Shown: positions 17,476 through 26,682, numbered from the stretch's first letter. The stretch is 46,883 bases of DNA from an uncultured Clostridium sp. (GCA_900553945.1 USFR01000011.1:1-46883), one strand, 5' to 3'. Notes: generated from the sequence alone by a model not told the origin. Translations and numbers: made by a program.

Positions 17476-17739
17476 TTATCTGTACTGAGCCTGGTAGCGA
17501 TACGCATACCAGAGACCATCAGAATCCTGGAACACACCCTCATTCTGGCTGTACCAACCAAGCTTTCTTGGATGGTTTACAATAATCGCTACTAAATGGC
17601 TCTGAGCCAGTTCTTCTGTAGGCTCACCACCTGCGTTAATGAAGACTTCCTCGTAGCCTTTAGATTTACCATCCAGAACTTGTGGTAACGGGTTGTTGTA
17701 CTCCATCATCTTTACATCTTTCCGTGTCATTGTTGTCAT
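17476..17739 (-). CDS. Uncharacterised small protein (GC-richer cassette 3)
   Basis: 87 residues, soluble, family not recognised. Aromatic-rich C-terminus (WYSQNEGVFQDSDGLWYAYRYQAQYR). Strong ribosome binding site AAGGAGGAGATATTT. Sampled GC is about 47%, the highest of the window, with CGG at codon 6. It stands between the radical SAM gene and sigK with its own promoter and terminator. Same architecture as the four other cassettes. No function can be inferred. Confidence 0.7.
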   Translation of the reverse strand: MTTMTRKDVKMMEYNNPLPQVLDGKSKGYEEVFINAGGEPTEELAQSHLVAIIVNHPRKLGWYSQNEGVFQDSDGLWYAYRYQAQYR

Positions 17740-17771
17740 AAATATCTCCTCCTTAAATGTTTGATAACTAT

Positions 17772-17800
17772 ATTATAACACATTTTGTTAAAAAAAGGAA
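17772..17800 (-). promoter_or_regulatory. Promoter of cassette gene 3
   Basis: TTCCTT, 17 nt, TATAAT with extended TGT before the -10. Confidence 0.55.
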
Positions 17801-17994
17801 GTACTAATCGTTTTTCTTTATTTTTCAATATTTTTTCTTATCTAACATTATTCGACCTTAATAATTTGCAAGTCCTCTCTCTTAAAAAACTTTATTTGAA
17901 TATGGACATTTTATGACAAGGTTATTTTTAAGTTGACACGCACTATTTTTATTTTATTTCATATATTTTCTATATAGATATTTGGAGGTCTAAT

Positions 17995-18693
17995 ATGCTT
18001 ATATTGTCCATTTCAGGTTTTTTAACCTTTATTAATTCGTCTGTTTTTTTATTTGGGTACATATCTAGTAATAACCTATTTCCTGAGCCACTTTCAAGTG
18101 ATGAAGAAAAAATATATTTAGAAAAATTTGAAAACGGAGATATGTCTGCAAAAGATGTTTTAATTGAACGAAATTTAAGACTTGTTGCTCATATTTCTAA
18201 AAAATATACGTCTGCCAATGTTCCTTTAGATGATTTAATTTCTATTGGCACTATTGGATTAATAAAAGGAATTAATAGTTACAATTCTAAAAAAGGTGTA
18301 AAGCTTTCTACATATATTTCTAGGTGTATTGAAAATGAAATTTTGATGTTCTTTAGAAATTCTAAAAAATTAAATTCTGAAGTTTTTCTTAATGAACCTA
18401 TTGGTAAGGATAAAGATGATAATATTATCACTTTGCAAGAGGTTTTAGAAAACAACGAAAGAAGTATTGAAGATGCTATTGATTTGAAATTAAAAGAAAA
18501 GAAATTGTATGAAAAAATGGCTTCTATTCTTAAACCTAGAGAAAGAGAAATTTTGATTTTAAGATTTGGTTTAAATAATTCTAAACCTCTTACTCAAAAT
18601 GAAGTTGCTAATATCTTCGGTATTTCAAGATCTTATGTTTCTCGTATTGAAACAAAAGCAATTTCAAAATTGGCTAAGGAGATTAAAGAATAA
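17995..18693 (+). CDS. sigK: RNA polymerase sigma-K factor
   Basis: Late mother-cell sporulation sigma factor. 232 residues: hydrophobic N-terminal pro-sequence-like stretch, FPEPLSSDEEKIYLEKFENGD, region 2 in NLRLVAHISKKYTSANVPLDDLISIGTIGL, and region 4 in LKPREREILILRFGL...VANIFGISRSYVSRIE. The gene is uninterrupted (no skin element). GGAGG lies at good spacing. A CATATATT hexamer-like block near 17960 resembles a sigma-E -10, which would fit mother-cell transcription. It implies sporulation ability, or ancestry of it. Confidence 0.93.
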   Translation: MLILSISGFLTFINSSVFLFGYISSNNLFPEPLSSDEEKIYLEKFENGDMSAKDVLIERNLRLVAHISKKYTSANVPLDDLISIGTIGLIKGINSYNSKKGVKLSTYISRCIENEILMFFRNSKKLNSEVFLNEPIGKDKDDNIITLQEVLENNERSIEDAIDLKLKEKKLYEKMASILKPREREILILRFGLNNSKPLTQNEVANIFGISRSYVSRIETKAISKLAKEIKE

Positions 18694-18835
18694 CGTGTTA
18701 ATATAATACAAATTCTGGAGAATTAGTTTAATAGAAAAGGAATAACTAATCAAAATTATATCAAAATATTTTTGTAAAAAATTAAACAATGAAAAGGATA
18801 TCTTCGATCATAAGTTTGAAGACTAAAACTATTCT

Positions 18836-18868
18836 AAAAGGCCCTGCTTTTACTGCAGGGTCCTTTTC
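18836..18868 (+). terminator. Terminator after sigK
   Basis: GGCCCTGC/GCAGGGTCC stem and TTTTCC tail; A-rich before, so possibly shared with the convergent permease gene. The 18694-18990 gap otherwise holds a small TCTTC/GAAGA hairpin and no gene that I can support. Confidence 0.8.
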
Positions 18869-18990
18869 CTTTTTAATTTTAATAATCTATGTACTGAACT
18901 CATAACGTTTGACAGTATAAATTAGGCTACTAACATGAAATGTCTTCTACATTGGACATGGGACATTCCTTTTAGTTTTATATAAAATTA

Positions 18991-21057
18991 TTATTCTTTT
19001 ATTATATTTTTACTTCCAACATATGTTGCAATGAAATATAATCCATAAACCACTACCATAATTATTACTGTTGATATAATTGATGGTAATAATTGACTTT
19101 TACTTGTTAATCCTTCAAATATTGTAGTTGCAAATTGTATTCCAAAAATTGAATGAATTATCGCTAATACAAGTGGCATCATAAAGAAAATTCCTATTTG
19201 TCTGAACAGTGCCTGATTAATCATTTTTTCATCGCATCCAATTTTTCTTAAGATTAAATATCTTTGCTTGTTGTCTGAACTTTCTGTTAATTGTTTCAAT
19301 GCCAAGATTGCAGAGCTTGCTATTAAAAATACTATTCCTAAATATATTGCGATAAATACTACCATTGTTGAAATACCCACACTTGATTCTACTAATGATA
19401 TTTTACTCATTCCTTCTAGATTAATTCCTTTTGCTTCTAGTGGTTTTCCATTTGTAAAATCTTTTTCGATTTTTTCTTTTCCCTCGTCTGTTGTTGCATT
19501 ATAATTAGCCGCCAAAAAATATTGTTCTTTCCAACTATCTTTTAATTCAAAGCTATCTGGCACTAGAATTATTCCTAGATTTGTATGACTTGTTGACATC
19601 TGGACAAATCCTGGCTTACATTCTTTATATTTTGAATGATATTCTTTGCCATTTATCGTTATTGTTACTCCTTTTTCTAATGCTGAATTTCTTATTTTTT
19701 CAAATGAATCAAAATTACATATTGTCATAAATTCATCATCATTTAAAGAGTATTCTTGATTTCCATACAATCTTGCTATTTTATTATAATCTGAAACTTT
19801 TATTATATCTTCTGGTTCTGCAAATGACACTAATGTATATTGCTCTTGAATTTTTTCAAATTCATCACCTAATGAATCTGGTATTTGCCATTCATCAGTA
19901 TTATAAATTTCAATTTCTGTTATATCTTTAAGTTCATTTAAACTGTATCCGTTTTCTTTCAATGTAGTCGTTATTGGGTATTTTGAGTCTTTCCTTTGCT
20001 CAGGTGTTGATTCTTTTTTTACTCCATAAAGAGTGTATGTATCTCCAATATTTGCTTGTTTGTATAAGTTTATATCTACTGGTGTCATTTCTTCTAGGTC
20101 TTTTTTCATTGAATTTTGCAATGATAAACTTGTTGATAATACTGTTATTGTCATAAATAGCATTAAGCAAATTACACTCATACTTACAACTGTCGTATTT
20201 ACTTTGTTGCTTAACTGTCTTAGAACAAACATGTTTGTTCCTTTTAAATATATCTTTTGGTTTGATTGTACTAATTTTAAAATGAATCCTGATAATGACC
20301 AAAACACTAGTACTGTTCCTATTATTCCTGCTATTATTGGTTTAATCATTTCTTGAATTGTTGATATTGTTGTTGCTTTAGCAGATACTTTCCAATATGC
20401 CCATCCTAGCATTACACATGCAATTATAAATACTAACATACATAATATTGGATTTTTTAATTTTATTTTTTCATTTTTCTTTGTTGCTGTTAACAAGTTT
20501 ATTAGTTTGTACCTTGATACGGTTATTGTATCTATAAACATTACAGCTATATATATGATTGCAAAGTATACACATGTTTTTATGCATGCTTCTTTTGAAA
20601 AAATAAATGTGAATTTAGTCATGTCTGCTTCAAACATTTTTGCAACCAATACTGACATAAATTGAGATGCAAAAATTCCAATTGCAAGTCCTGCAATTAA
20701 TGATAAAATTCCTACTAGTATTGTTTCTAGTAATATAATTTTAGATATTTGTCTTCTTCCCATTCCTAATGTCATATAAATTCCAAATTCACGTTTTCTT
20801 CTGTTTATTAAAAACTTATTAGCATATGCTATTAACAATCCCAATATTACCGCAATAAAAATTGAAACAACACTAAGCATACTAATCATCAATTTTATTA
20901 TTTCTTTTTGTGATTCTGAAATATCTAGCATTGCTTGTTGACTGTCTAAAGAATTAAACATATAGAAAATTGCTACACCCAAAAATAATGTTAAAAAATA
21001 TATTGCATAATCCTTGAAGCTTTTTTTCATGTTTCTAAATGATAATTTAAATAACAT
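18991..21057 (-). CDS. BceB-type ABC transporter permease
   Basis: 688 residues. Ten-TM architecture of Bce-type peptide-detoxification permeases: an N-terminal TM helix, FtsX-like block near residues 50-300 (including INRRKREFGIYMTLGMG and FVLRQLSNKVNTTVVSMSVICLMLFMTITVL), a large extracellular domain at about 320-540, then the last TM helices. With the ATPase and the two-component system next door it should sense and remove antimicrobial peptides (such as lipid II-cycle binders). It overlaps the ATPase gene by 11 nt. Confidence 0.88.
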   Translation of the reverse strand: MLFKLSFRNMKKSFKDYAIYFLTLFLGVAIFYMFNSLDSQQAMLDISESQKEIIKLMISMLSVVSIFIAVILGLLIAYANKFLINRRKREFGIYMTLGMGRRQISKIILLETILVGILSLIAGLAIGIFASQFMSVLVAKMFEADMTKFTFIFSKEACIKTCVYFAIIYIAVMFIDTITVSRYKLINLLTATKKNEKIKLKNPILCMLVFIIACVMLGWAYWKVSAKATTISTIQEMIKPIIAGIIGTVLVFWSLSGFILKLVQSNQKIYLKGTNMFVLRQLSNKVNTTVVSMSVICLMLFMTITVLSTSLSLQNSMKKDLEEMTPVDINLYKQANIGDTYTLYGVKKESTPEQRKDSKYPITTTLKENGYSLNELKDITEIEIYNTDEWQIPDSLGDEFEKIQEQYTLVSFAEPEDIIKVSDYNKIARLYGNQEYSLNDDEFMTICNFDSFEKIRNSALEKGVTITINGKEYHSKYKECKPGFVQMSTSHTNLGIILVPDSFELKDSWKEQYFLAANYNATTDEGKEKIEKDFTNGKPLEAKGINLEGMSKISLVESSVGISTMVVFIAIYLGIVFLIASSAILALKQLTESSDNKQRYLILRKIGCDEKMINQALFRQIGIFFMMPLVLAIIHSIFGIQFATTIFEGLTSKSQLLPSIISTVIIMVVVYGLYFIATYVGSKNIIKE

Positions 21058-21824
21058 CGTTCAAATCACCTCCAAGAAGTGTTTGCACCTCAATTATTTT
21101 TTCAAAAAATTCTTTTCTCGTATCATTTCCTTTTACTATTTCATTAAAGATTTTTCCATCTTTAATAAATATTATTCTTTCTGCATAGCTGGCTGTAAAT
21201 GCATCATGTGTTACCATTAAAATTGTTGCTCCCATATTTTTATTTAAGTGCTCAAATGTTTCTAATAACTGTCTTGATGATTTACTGTCCAAAGCTCCTG
21301 TTGGTTCATCTGCTAGAACTAATTTAGGGCTTGTTATAATTGCTCTTGCTGATGCAATTCTTTGTTTTTGTCCTCCTGAAACTTGATATGGATATTTTTT
21401 TAGTATATCTGTTATCCCTAATTTTCGTGCAATTTCTTTTACTCTTACATCAATTTCATTTGGTTTAATCTTTTGAATTGTTAATGCTAAGGCTATGTTC
21501 TCATATGCTGTTAATGTGTCTAATAAATTAAAATCTTGGAATATAAATCCTAACTCTTCTCTCCTGAATTTATTAAGATTATTTCCTTTTATTTTTGTAA
21601 TGTCTTGATTGTTTATTATAATTTTACCAGCTGTAACTCTGTCAATTGTTGAAATACAATTTAGCAATGTTGTTTTTCCGTGATCCTGATGCTCCCATTA
21701 TTCCAACAAATTCACCACTTTGTACTTGAAAGCTTATGTTATCAATTGCTTTTGTAAGATTGCTTTTATTGCCATAATACTTTTCAATGTTTTTAACTTC
21801 TAATACGTTATCCATGTTAATCAT
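21047..21824 (-). CDS. BceA-type ABC ATPase with +1 frameshift in Walker A
   Basis: Partner ATPase of the BceB-like permease. Frame one (21824 to about 21680) codes LEVKNIEKYYGN...GEFVGIMGASGS; frame two codes KTTLLNCIST...YQVSGGQKQRIASARA (signature), VLADEPTGALD (Walker B) and THD (H-loop), all intact. The span is 3n+1. One extra base (G at 21680 on the plus strand) turns GGA-TCA-GGA-AAA into GGA-TCA-CGG-AAA; skipping the C restores GASGSGKTTLL. It is either a fresh null mutation, a sequencing error, or a +1 recoding site at a CGG codon otherwise unseen in host genes. The same lesion occurs in the exporter at 32122. Confidence 0.85.
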
Positions 21825-21995
21825 TTTCCTTTCTTAAGATAAAATTTTGTTGAAAAAGTTAATTTTTGATTATAATTTTTTTACCGTTATTTAATTTTTG
21901 TACATTCAAAGCTGTAATCATTTTCAATCTTTTTATCTAACAACTGATTATATTATAATTTCTTTTTTGGTTTCTTACTATTTTTTACTCTTACG

Positions 21996-22021
21996 TTTCT
22001 CTTACATTTTTGTAAGAGAAA
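21996..22021. promoter_or_regulatory. Bce-type response-regulator operator upstream of the ABC genes
   Basis: 26-bp perfect palindrome, 11-bp arms around TTTT with core TTACA-N4-TGTAA. It lies about 40 nt upstream of a TATAAT (near 21953-21960, minus strand) that lacks a good -35, as expected for an activated promoter. Confidence 0.75.
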
Positions 22022-22051
22022 AAAATTAACATTAAGACTATTTCTTGAAAT

Positions 22052-23071
22052 TTAATTTTCAAAATGTGAAAAACTTCCTTTTGGAAATACTATTGTTACT
22101 TCTGTGCCTACGTTTTGTTCAGCATTTATATTTATTGCAAGTTGCAATTTATCGCATAATTTTTTACATAAGTATAATCCGATTCCTGTTGATTTTTTTC
22201 CTATTATTCTTCCGTTTTCTCCAGTAAATCCTTTATCAAATACTCTTAAAAGTTCTGATTTTTTTATTCCTAATCCATTATCTTTTATGTATAAAGTAAC
22301 TTTTTCTTTTTGTTCTTCAGCATATATTTCAATTAATTTGTTTTCCTTTTTTGAATATTTAATTGAATTTTGAATAACTTGGTTTAATATAAATACAACC
22401 CATTTGCTATCTGTATAAACTTGTTTTTCTAAATCATGTATGTCAAGCTCAATCTTGTTATTTAATATAATTGTTTTGTTTTTTATAATACTCATGTTAA
22501 CAATATCTTTTAGGTTTGTTTTTGTTATTATATAGTCTTTTTCTACAGTATTGCTTCTTGCATAATACAATGCTTGTTCTGTGTAATTTTCTATTTTGTC
22601 TAATTCTTCTTCAATATTTTTAGTTACTTCATTTTTATTATTTTCTATTATTAACTTGCTAGCTGAGATTGGCGTTTTTATTTCGTGTATCCATAGCTCA
22701 ATATATTCTTTATAGTCTTCTTGCGCGTATTTATATTTATTCACATTTTCAAGCATTGACTTGCCTGTTTCTTCTAATATTTCTTTAAATAAATTACCAT
22801 CTTGAAAATTTGCTTTTGAGATTACTTCTGATAGTAAATACTTTTGATCTAATTCATCTAATTTTTCTAAAAGATTATTATAATAACTTTTTTTGCTGTA
22901 GTATTCAATTAACATACTTATTAATAAACTTAAAATTATTGAAGCAACTACATATACTCGCACTATTAGTTGAATTTGATATGCTAATAAAATTATTTCG
23001 ATTGACATTGTTGAAAATAGCATGAATATTATTTCTATTTTTTTATCCTTTATAAAATCTTTGAATTTCAT
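22052..23071 (-). CDS. BceS-type sensor histidine kinase
   Basis: 339 residues. Two N-terminal TM helices with almost no extracellular loop (intramembrane-sensing kinase), then a DHp helix with WIHEIKTPISASKLI (phospho-His in HEIKTP) near residue 130. The ATPase domain has N box QVIQNSIKYSKKEN, G1 DNGLGIKKSE and G2 KSTGIGLYLCKKL. Such kinases read the state of the BceAB transporter. Start and response-regulator stop overlap as ATGA. Confidence 0.92.
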   Translation of the reverse strand: MKFKDFIKDKKIEIIFMLFSTMSIEIILLAYQIQLIVRVYVVASIILSLLISMLIEYYSKKSYYNNLLEKLDELDQKYLLSEVISKANFQDGNLFKEILEETGKSMLENVNKYKYAQEDYKEYIELWIHEIKTPISASKLIIENNKNEVTKNIEEELDKIENYTEQALYYARSNTVEKDYIITKTNLKDIVNMSIIKNKTIILNNKIELDIHDLEKQVYTDSKWVVFILNQVIQNSIKYSKKENKLIEIYAEEQKEKVTLYIKDNGLGIKKSELLRVFDKGFTGENGRIIGKKSTGIGLYLCKKLCDKLQLAININAEQNVGTEVTIVFPKGSFSHFEN

Positions 23072-23736
23072 TTTAAAATATACCCTTGTCCTCTCCTAGT
23101 TTCTATTGAATCTTTTGCTCCTATTTCTTCTAATTTATCTCTTATTCTTTTTATATTTACACTTAATGTGTTGTCATCAATAAAACTTTCACTTTCCCAA
23201 AGGTAGTCCATTATTTCATCTCTTGAAACTAACTTTCCTTTTCTTAAGCTTAGATAATATATAATGTTATATTCATTTTTGGTTAACTCTACTTTTTTAT
23301 CCCCATTTCCAACATATCTACTTGATGTATTTAATATAAATTTTTCTAATTCTATTTTATCATTTGTATTATTAGATTGATTTCGTTTTAAAAGCCCTGC
23401 TATTTTTGCGAGTAAGATTTGAATGTTATATGGTTTTGTAACATATTGATCCGCTCCATAGTTTAAGCTTATTAATTCATCAATCTCACTATCTCTGCTT
23501 GTTACCATTATTATTGGCACATCTGAATTATTTCTGATTTCTTTACATATGTACTCACCATCTGCATACGGTAAATTTATGTCTAATAATATTAAATCTG
23601 CTTTTTCATTTAATGCATCTTCTATTGTATTTTCGAAATTTACTATTGTTTTTGTTTCATATCCATTTTTATTTAAAAAAGTTTCTAATTCACTTCTTAT
23701 TTTTTCATCATCTTCAATTATTAAAATTTTCTGCAT
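23068..23736 (-). CDS. BceR-type OmpR-family response regulator
   Basis: 222 residues. Receiver domain with acidic pocket IIEDDEK, phospho-acceptor Asp in LILLDINLPYADGE (near residue 51), and Lys in YVTKPY. C-terminal winged helix RDEIMDYLWESESFIDDNTLSVNIKRIRDKL. ATG at 23736 is preferred; an in-frame GTG lies 9 nt upstream. Likely activates the ABC operon and its own promoter through the two TTACA-N4-TGTAA palindromes. Confidence 0.93.
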   Translation of the reverse strand: MQKILIIEDDEKIRSELETFLNKNGYETKTIVNFENTIEDALNEKADLILLDINLPYADGEYICKEIRNNSDVPIIMVTSRDSEIDELISLNYGADQYVTKPYNIQILLAKIAGLLKRNQSNNTNDKIELEKFILNTSSRYVGNGDKKVELTKNEYNIIYYLSLRKGKLVSRDEIMDYLWESESFIDDNTLSVNIKRIRDKLEEIGAKDSIETRRGQGYILK

Positions 23737-23779
23737 CTCTCTCACCCTTTTTCATTATATCATAAATTATTTCTCACTT

Positions 23780-23799
23780 TTCTTACACTTTTGTAAGAA
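23780..23799. promoter_or_regulatory. Bce-type operator upstream of the response regulator
   Basis: TTCTTACA-CTTT-TGTAAGAA, same core as 21996-22021. It lies at the -35 region of an extended -10 promoter (TATAAT at 23754-23759, minus strand). Confidence 0.75.
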
Positions 23800-23810
23800 T
23801 AAAGAACAAA

Positions 23811-23868
23811 AGTGGGCATTAATAACTTTAAAACATCAATTAGTTCTAACGTTATTAATATCCACTTC
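23811..23868 (-). terminator. Terminator after the small helical-protein gene
   Basis: Long stem GTGG-ATTAATAAC/GTTATTAAT-CCAC (one bulge) with a loop of roughly 24 nt, then TTTTG on the minus strand. Confidence 0.6.
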
Positions 23869-23901
23869 TATTCTAGTATATTAAAATTTGTAATTTTGGG
23901 C

Positions 23902-24354
23902 TTATAAAAATTTTTTAAGTGTTTCTACACTATCTTCCTGCATTGCAACAAAATCATTCAAGATATTTTTAACGCTTTCATCTACTCTAGTATTTTGATT
24001 ATGATTTAAAAGCCTTCTTCCTTCTATTATTCCCATATTTGTTCCTTGCATTAATAGTTCAGATAACTTAGATGGTGTATCATCTGTTATGGTTCGCATT
24101 TGAATTCCATACCATGTCATCATTTTTTCCATCTTGTTTACTTCGTGTGGTTCTTTATCTGTAGTTATTTGAGAATACAAATTATGAATTCTTTCTGATA
24201 TTTTGTTGTACTTTTCATATTCAGTTTTTAAAGTTGATTTTAAATCTGCATCATGAGTTTTATCTCCAACCATTTTTATTGCATTCATTCCCATTGTTGC
24301 ACCTTTGTTGACTTCGTCTAATATGTTTAAATTATTATTTTCCAAGTTTTTCAC
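23902..24354 (-). CDS. Helical protein of unknown function
   Basis: 150 residues, predicted all-helical by composition, without signal peptide or membrane segment. Blocks such as DEVNKGATMGMNAI, LKTEYEKYNKISERIHNLY and NHNQNTRVDESVKNILNDFVAMQEDSVETLKKFL suggest a ferritin-like or DUF2383-like four-helix bundle. That is a guess from pattern, not a motif match. Monocistronic, downstream of recN. Confidence 0.7.
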   Translation of the reverse strand: MKNLENNNLNILDEVNKGATMGMNAIKMVGDKTHDADLKSTLKTEYEKYNKISERIHNLYSQITTDKEPHEVNKMEKMMTWYGIQMRTITDDTPSKLSELLMQGTNMGIIEGRRLLNHNQNTRVDESVKNILNDFVAMQEDSVETLKKFL

Positions 24355-24394
24355 CTCTTTCTTTCAGTATTATTCTTGGAAAAATATTAATTTT

Positions 24395-26005
24395 TTATGC
24401 AACTTTTTCTTTTCGAAGTTCTTTTGCATGTTGTATTGAGATATCATTTATTTCGCCTGTTGCTATTCTTGCAATTTCTCTCAATACACCTTCTTCATCT
24501 AATTGCTCTATTTTTGTATTTGTTTTATTATTTTTTACTTCTTTCTTTATAAAGTAATTATAATCGCCTTTGGCTGCTATTTGTGCCAAGTGAGTTACGC
24601 ATATTACTTGATGTGTTTTTGATATTTCTTTCATTTTTATTCCGACTTTTTTAGCTGCTATTCCACTAATTCCAGTATCAATCTCATCAAATATTAGTAC
24701 TGGTACTTTGTCAACATCTGCTAATACTTTCTTTATACCTAGCATTATTCTTGACATTTCTCCACCTGATGCTATTTTAATTAAAGGCTTTTCATCTTCT
24801 CCAACATTAGTTTTTATTAGAAATTCTATATCATCTTTTCCGTTTGCATTAAATTCATTTCTTCCACTTATGCTTACAGAAAATTTAGCATTTTTCATTT
24901 CTAAATCTTGTAGCTCTTCGTTTATTTCTTTTGACATTTTTATGCTATATTCATTTCTAAGTAAATGCATTTTTTGTGCTAATTCTTCTAGTTTCTTTTC
25001 TATTATTTCTTTTTCTATTTTTAAATTTTCTATATATGTTGATAAATTTTCTATTTCTTTTATTTGAGCTTCGACCTCATTTTTATACTCAAGAATCTCT
25101 GATATATTATTTCCATATTTTCTTTTTAAATCTTGAATTAAATCAATTCGCTCTTCTATATTATTTCTTTCTTCTTCATCAAAATAAATATTTTCTTTAT
25201 ATGTATATAGCTCTCGTTCTGCTTCTTCTAAATCATAGTATGTACTTTGTAATTGCTCCTGTGTTTTTTCATATGCAGGATCATATTCACTTATTTTTTC
25301 AATTAATCTAATTACTGAATTAAGTTCAGATAAAATTCCATCTTCCAATTTATAATGTGATTCTTCAAGATTTTTTTGTATTTTCTCTGAGTTTAGTATT
25401 TTCTTAAGATTTTCTTCTAATTCTTCTTCCTCTCCAACAACAAGGTTTGCTTCTGATATTTCATTTGCTTGATAATGTAATAAATCTAATTTTCTTTGTT
25501 TTTCTTTATCATTGCCATAATTCTTTTTTAAGTCTTCTTTTATTGATACATATTTATTATATTTTTCTAAATATTCTTTTTTAATTTTTTCTATTTTTTC
25601 ACCTATGAAGCCATCTAAAAATTTTATGTGACTTGATGGTTCTAAAATTGTTTGGTTATCTTGCTGACCATGTATATCTATTACTTTTTTCATAAATGTT
25701 TTTAATTCATTTACTGTTGTTAATCTTCCATTTATTTTGCAAATATTTCTTCCTGCTTGATTTACTTCTCTTGAAATTGAATATTCTTCTTCACCTAGAT
25801 ATACAAGCATTTCTATATATGAACTTTTCTCTCCATGTCTTATTATTTCTTTTGAAAATCTTCCACCAGCTAGTATTTGCAATGAATCTATTATTAATGT
25901 TTTTCCTGCTCCTGTTTCACCTGTAAATACATTAAATCCTTCATTTAAATTTATTGTTATATCTTCTATTATTCCTACATTTTTAATATGCAATGAACCT
26001 ATCAT
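24395..26005 (-). CDS. recN: DNA repair protein RecN
   Basis: SMC-like ATPase of double-strand break repair. 536 residues: Walker A GETGAGKTLIID near residue 30, HGQQDNQTILEP, long coiled coil (about 150-370), signature IASGGEMSRIMLGIK and Walker B VLIFDEIDTGISG near residue 440. GGAGG at good spacing. Its promoter carries two sequences close to the Bacillus DinR/LexA box, consistent with SOS induction. Confidence 0.95.
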   Translation of the reverse strand: MIGSLHIKNVGIIEDITINLNEGFNVFTGETGAGKTLIIDSLQILAGGRFSKEIIRHGEKSSYIEMLVYLGEEEYSISREVNQAGRNICKINGRLTTVNELKTFMKKVIDIHGQQDNQTILEPSSHIKFLDGFIGEKIEKIKKEYLEKYNKYVSIKEDLKKNYGNDKEKQRKLDLLHYQANEISEANLVVGEEEELEENLKKILNSEKIQKNLEESHYKLEDGILSELNSVIRLIEKISEYDPAYEKTQEQLQSTYYDLEEAERELYTYKENIYFDEEERNNIEERIDLIQDLKRKYGNNISEILEYKNEVEAQIKEIENLSTYIENLKIEKEIIEKKLEELAQKMHLLRNEYSIKMSKEINEELQDLEMKNAKFSVSISGRNEFNANGKDDIEFLIKTNVGEDEKPLIKIASGGEMSRIMLGIKKVLADVDKVPVLIFDEIDTGISGIAAKKVGIKMKEISKTHQVICVTHLAQIAAKGDYNYFIKKEVKNNKTNTKIEQLDEEGVLREIARIATGEINDISIQHAKELRKEKVA

Positions 26006-26015
26006 TATATACCTC

Positions 26016-26029
26016 CGTACATCTGTTTG
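26016..26029. promoter_or_regulatory. DinR/LexA-like box, recN leader
   Basis: CGTACATCTGTTTG against consensus CGAACRNRYGTTYG: two mismatches. Placed between the recN -10 and ribosome binding site. Confidence 0.5.
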
Positions 26030-26036
26030 TATGATT

Positions 26037-26064
26037 ATTATACTTCATATTTATTTTTTGTCAA
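26037..26064 (-). promoter_or_regulatory. recN promoter
   Basis: TTGACA, 16-nt spacer, TATAAT on the minus strand. Confidence 0.8.
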
Positions 26065-26076
26065 TACATTTGTTCG
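26063..26076. promoter_or_regulatory. DinR/LexA-like box at the recN -35
   Basis: On the minus strand CGAACAAATGTATT; the left half CGAAC is perfect, with two mismatches in the right half. It overlaps the edge of the -35. Confidence 0.55.
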
Positions 26077-26153
26077 TATTTTTTAAAAATTTTTTATTTA
26101 TTTTACTATTGACTATTAGCATGGTTTTGTGATATAAATATAAATGTTCATGT

Positions 26154-26228
26154 GGCCCCTTGGTCAAGCGGCTAAGACGCCACCCTCTCAAGGTGGAATC
26201 ATGGGTTCGATTCCCGTAGGGGTCACCA
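26154..26228 (+). tRNA. tRNA-Glu (anticodon CTC)
   Basis: Full cloverleaf: acceptor GGCCCCT/AGGGGTC, anticodon stem CCACC/GGTGG with loop CTCTCAA (anticodon CTC at loop positions 3-5), T-loop GTTCGATTC, discriminator A and encoded CCA (26226-26228). CTC reads GAG, a less used Glu codon in an AT-rich genome. A strong terminator follows at once, so it is transcribed alone. Confidence 0.96.
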
Positions 26229-26234
26229 AACTAA

Positions 26235-26266
26235 AAAAAGTATCAAGCTCTTGCTTGATACTTTTT
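26235..26266 (+). terminator. Terminator after tRNA-Glu
   Basis: AAAAAGTATCAAG/CTTGATACTTTTT stem with 6-nt loop; symmetric, so probably also ends mrnC transcription on the minus strand. Confidence 0.9.
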
Positions 26267-26279
26267 CTTTATCTCTTTA

Positions 26280-26678
26280 TTAAAATTTCACACTCATTTC
26301 TAAAATTTCTTTTAGTCTTTCATCTTTTTTACATAAATATAAATATCCTATTAATCCTTCGAAAGCTGTAGAGTACATATAATCTTCTGGTTCTGCGTTT
26401 TTCGGTAAATGATGATTTTCAGCATTTCTTGCTCTTCTTACAATATCTTTCTCTTCTTCTGTTAATTTTCCCATTATCCCTTTTAATATATCAGCTTGTG
26501 CTTTGGCTTTCACATATTTAATTGATTCTATGTGTAATTTATGTGGTTTTAGTTTAGTCTTATCAACTAAATTTGTTCTTACATATAGCTCATATACTGC
26601 ATCTCCTACATATGCCCATGTTAGTGGTGATAATAAGTTTATATCTACTTCTTCTTTTTCTCTATTTATTAACTCCAT
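26280..26678 (-). CDS. mrnC: Mini-ribonuclease III (23S rRNA maturation)
   Basis: 132-residue RNase III-fold endonuclease without dsRNA-binding domain that trims 23S rRNA ends. LSPLTWAYVGDAVYELYVR holds the catalytic Asp/Glu (GDAVYE), and ARNAE and YSTAFEGLIGYLYL give the second conserved acidic motif (EGLIGYL). Directly downstream of rbgA (4-nt gap), pairing two 50S-biogenesis functions. Confidence 0.93.
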   Translation of the reverse strand: MELINREKEEVDINLLSPLTWAYVGDAVYELYVRTNLVDKTKLKPHKLHIESIKYVKAKAQADILKGIMGKLTEEEKDIVRRARNAENHHLPKNAEPEDYMYSTAFEGLIGYLYLCKKDERLKEILEMSVKF

Positions 26679-26682
26679 TATT

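Noticed and set aside
18991..21057. Possible frameshift in the BceB-like permease
   Set aside because: The frame is continuous for 688 residues with the expected TM pattern; only the ATPase is broken.
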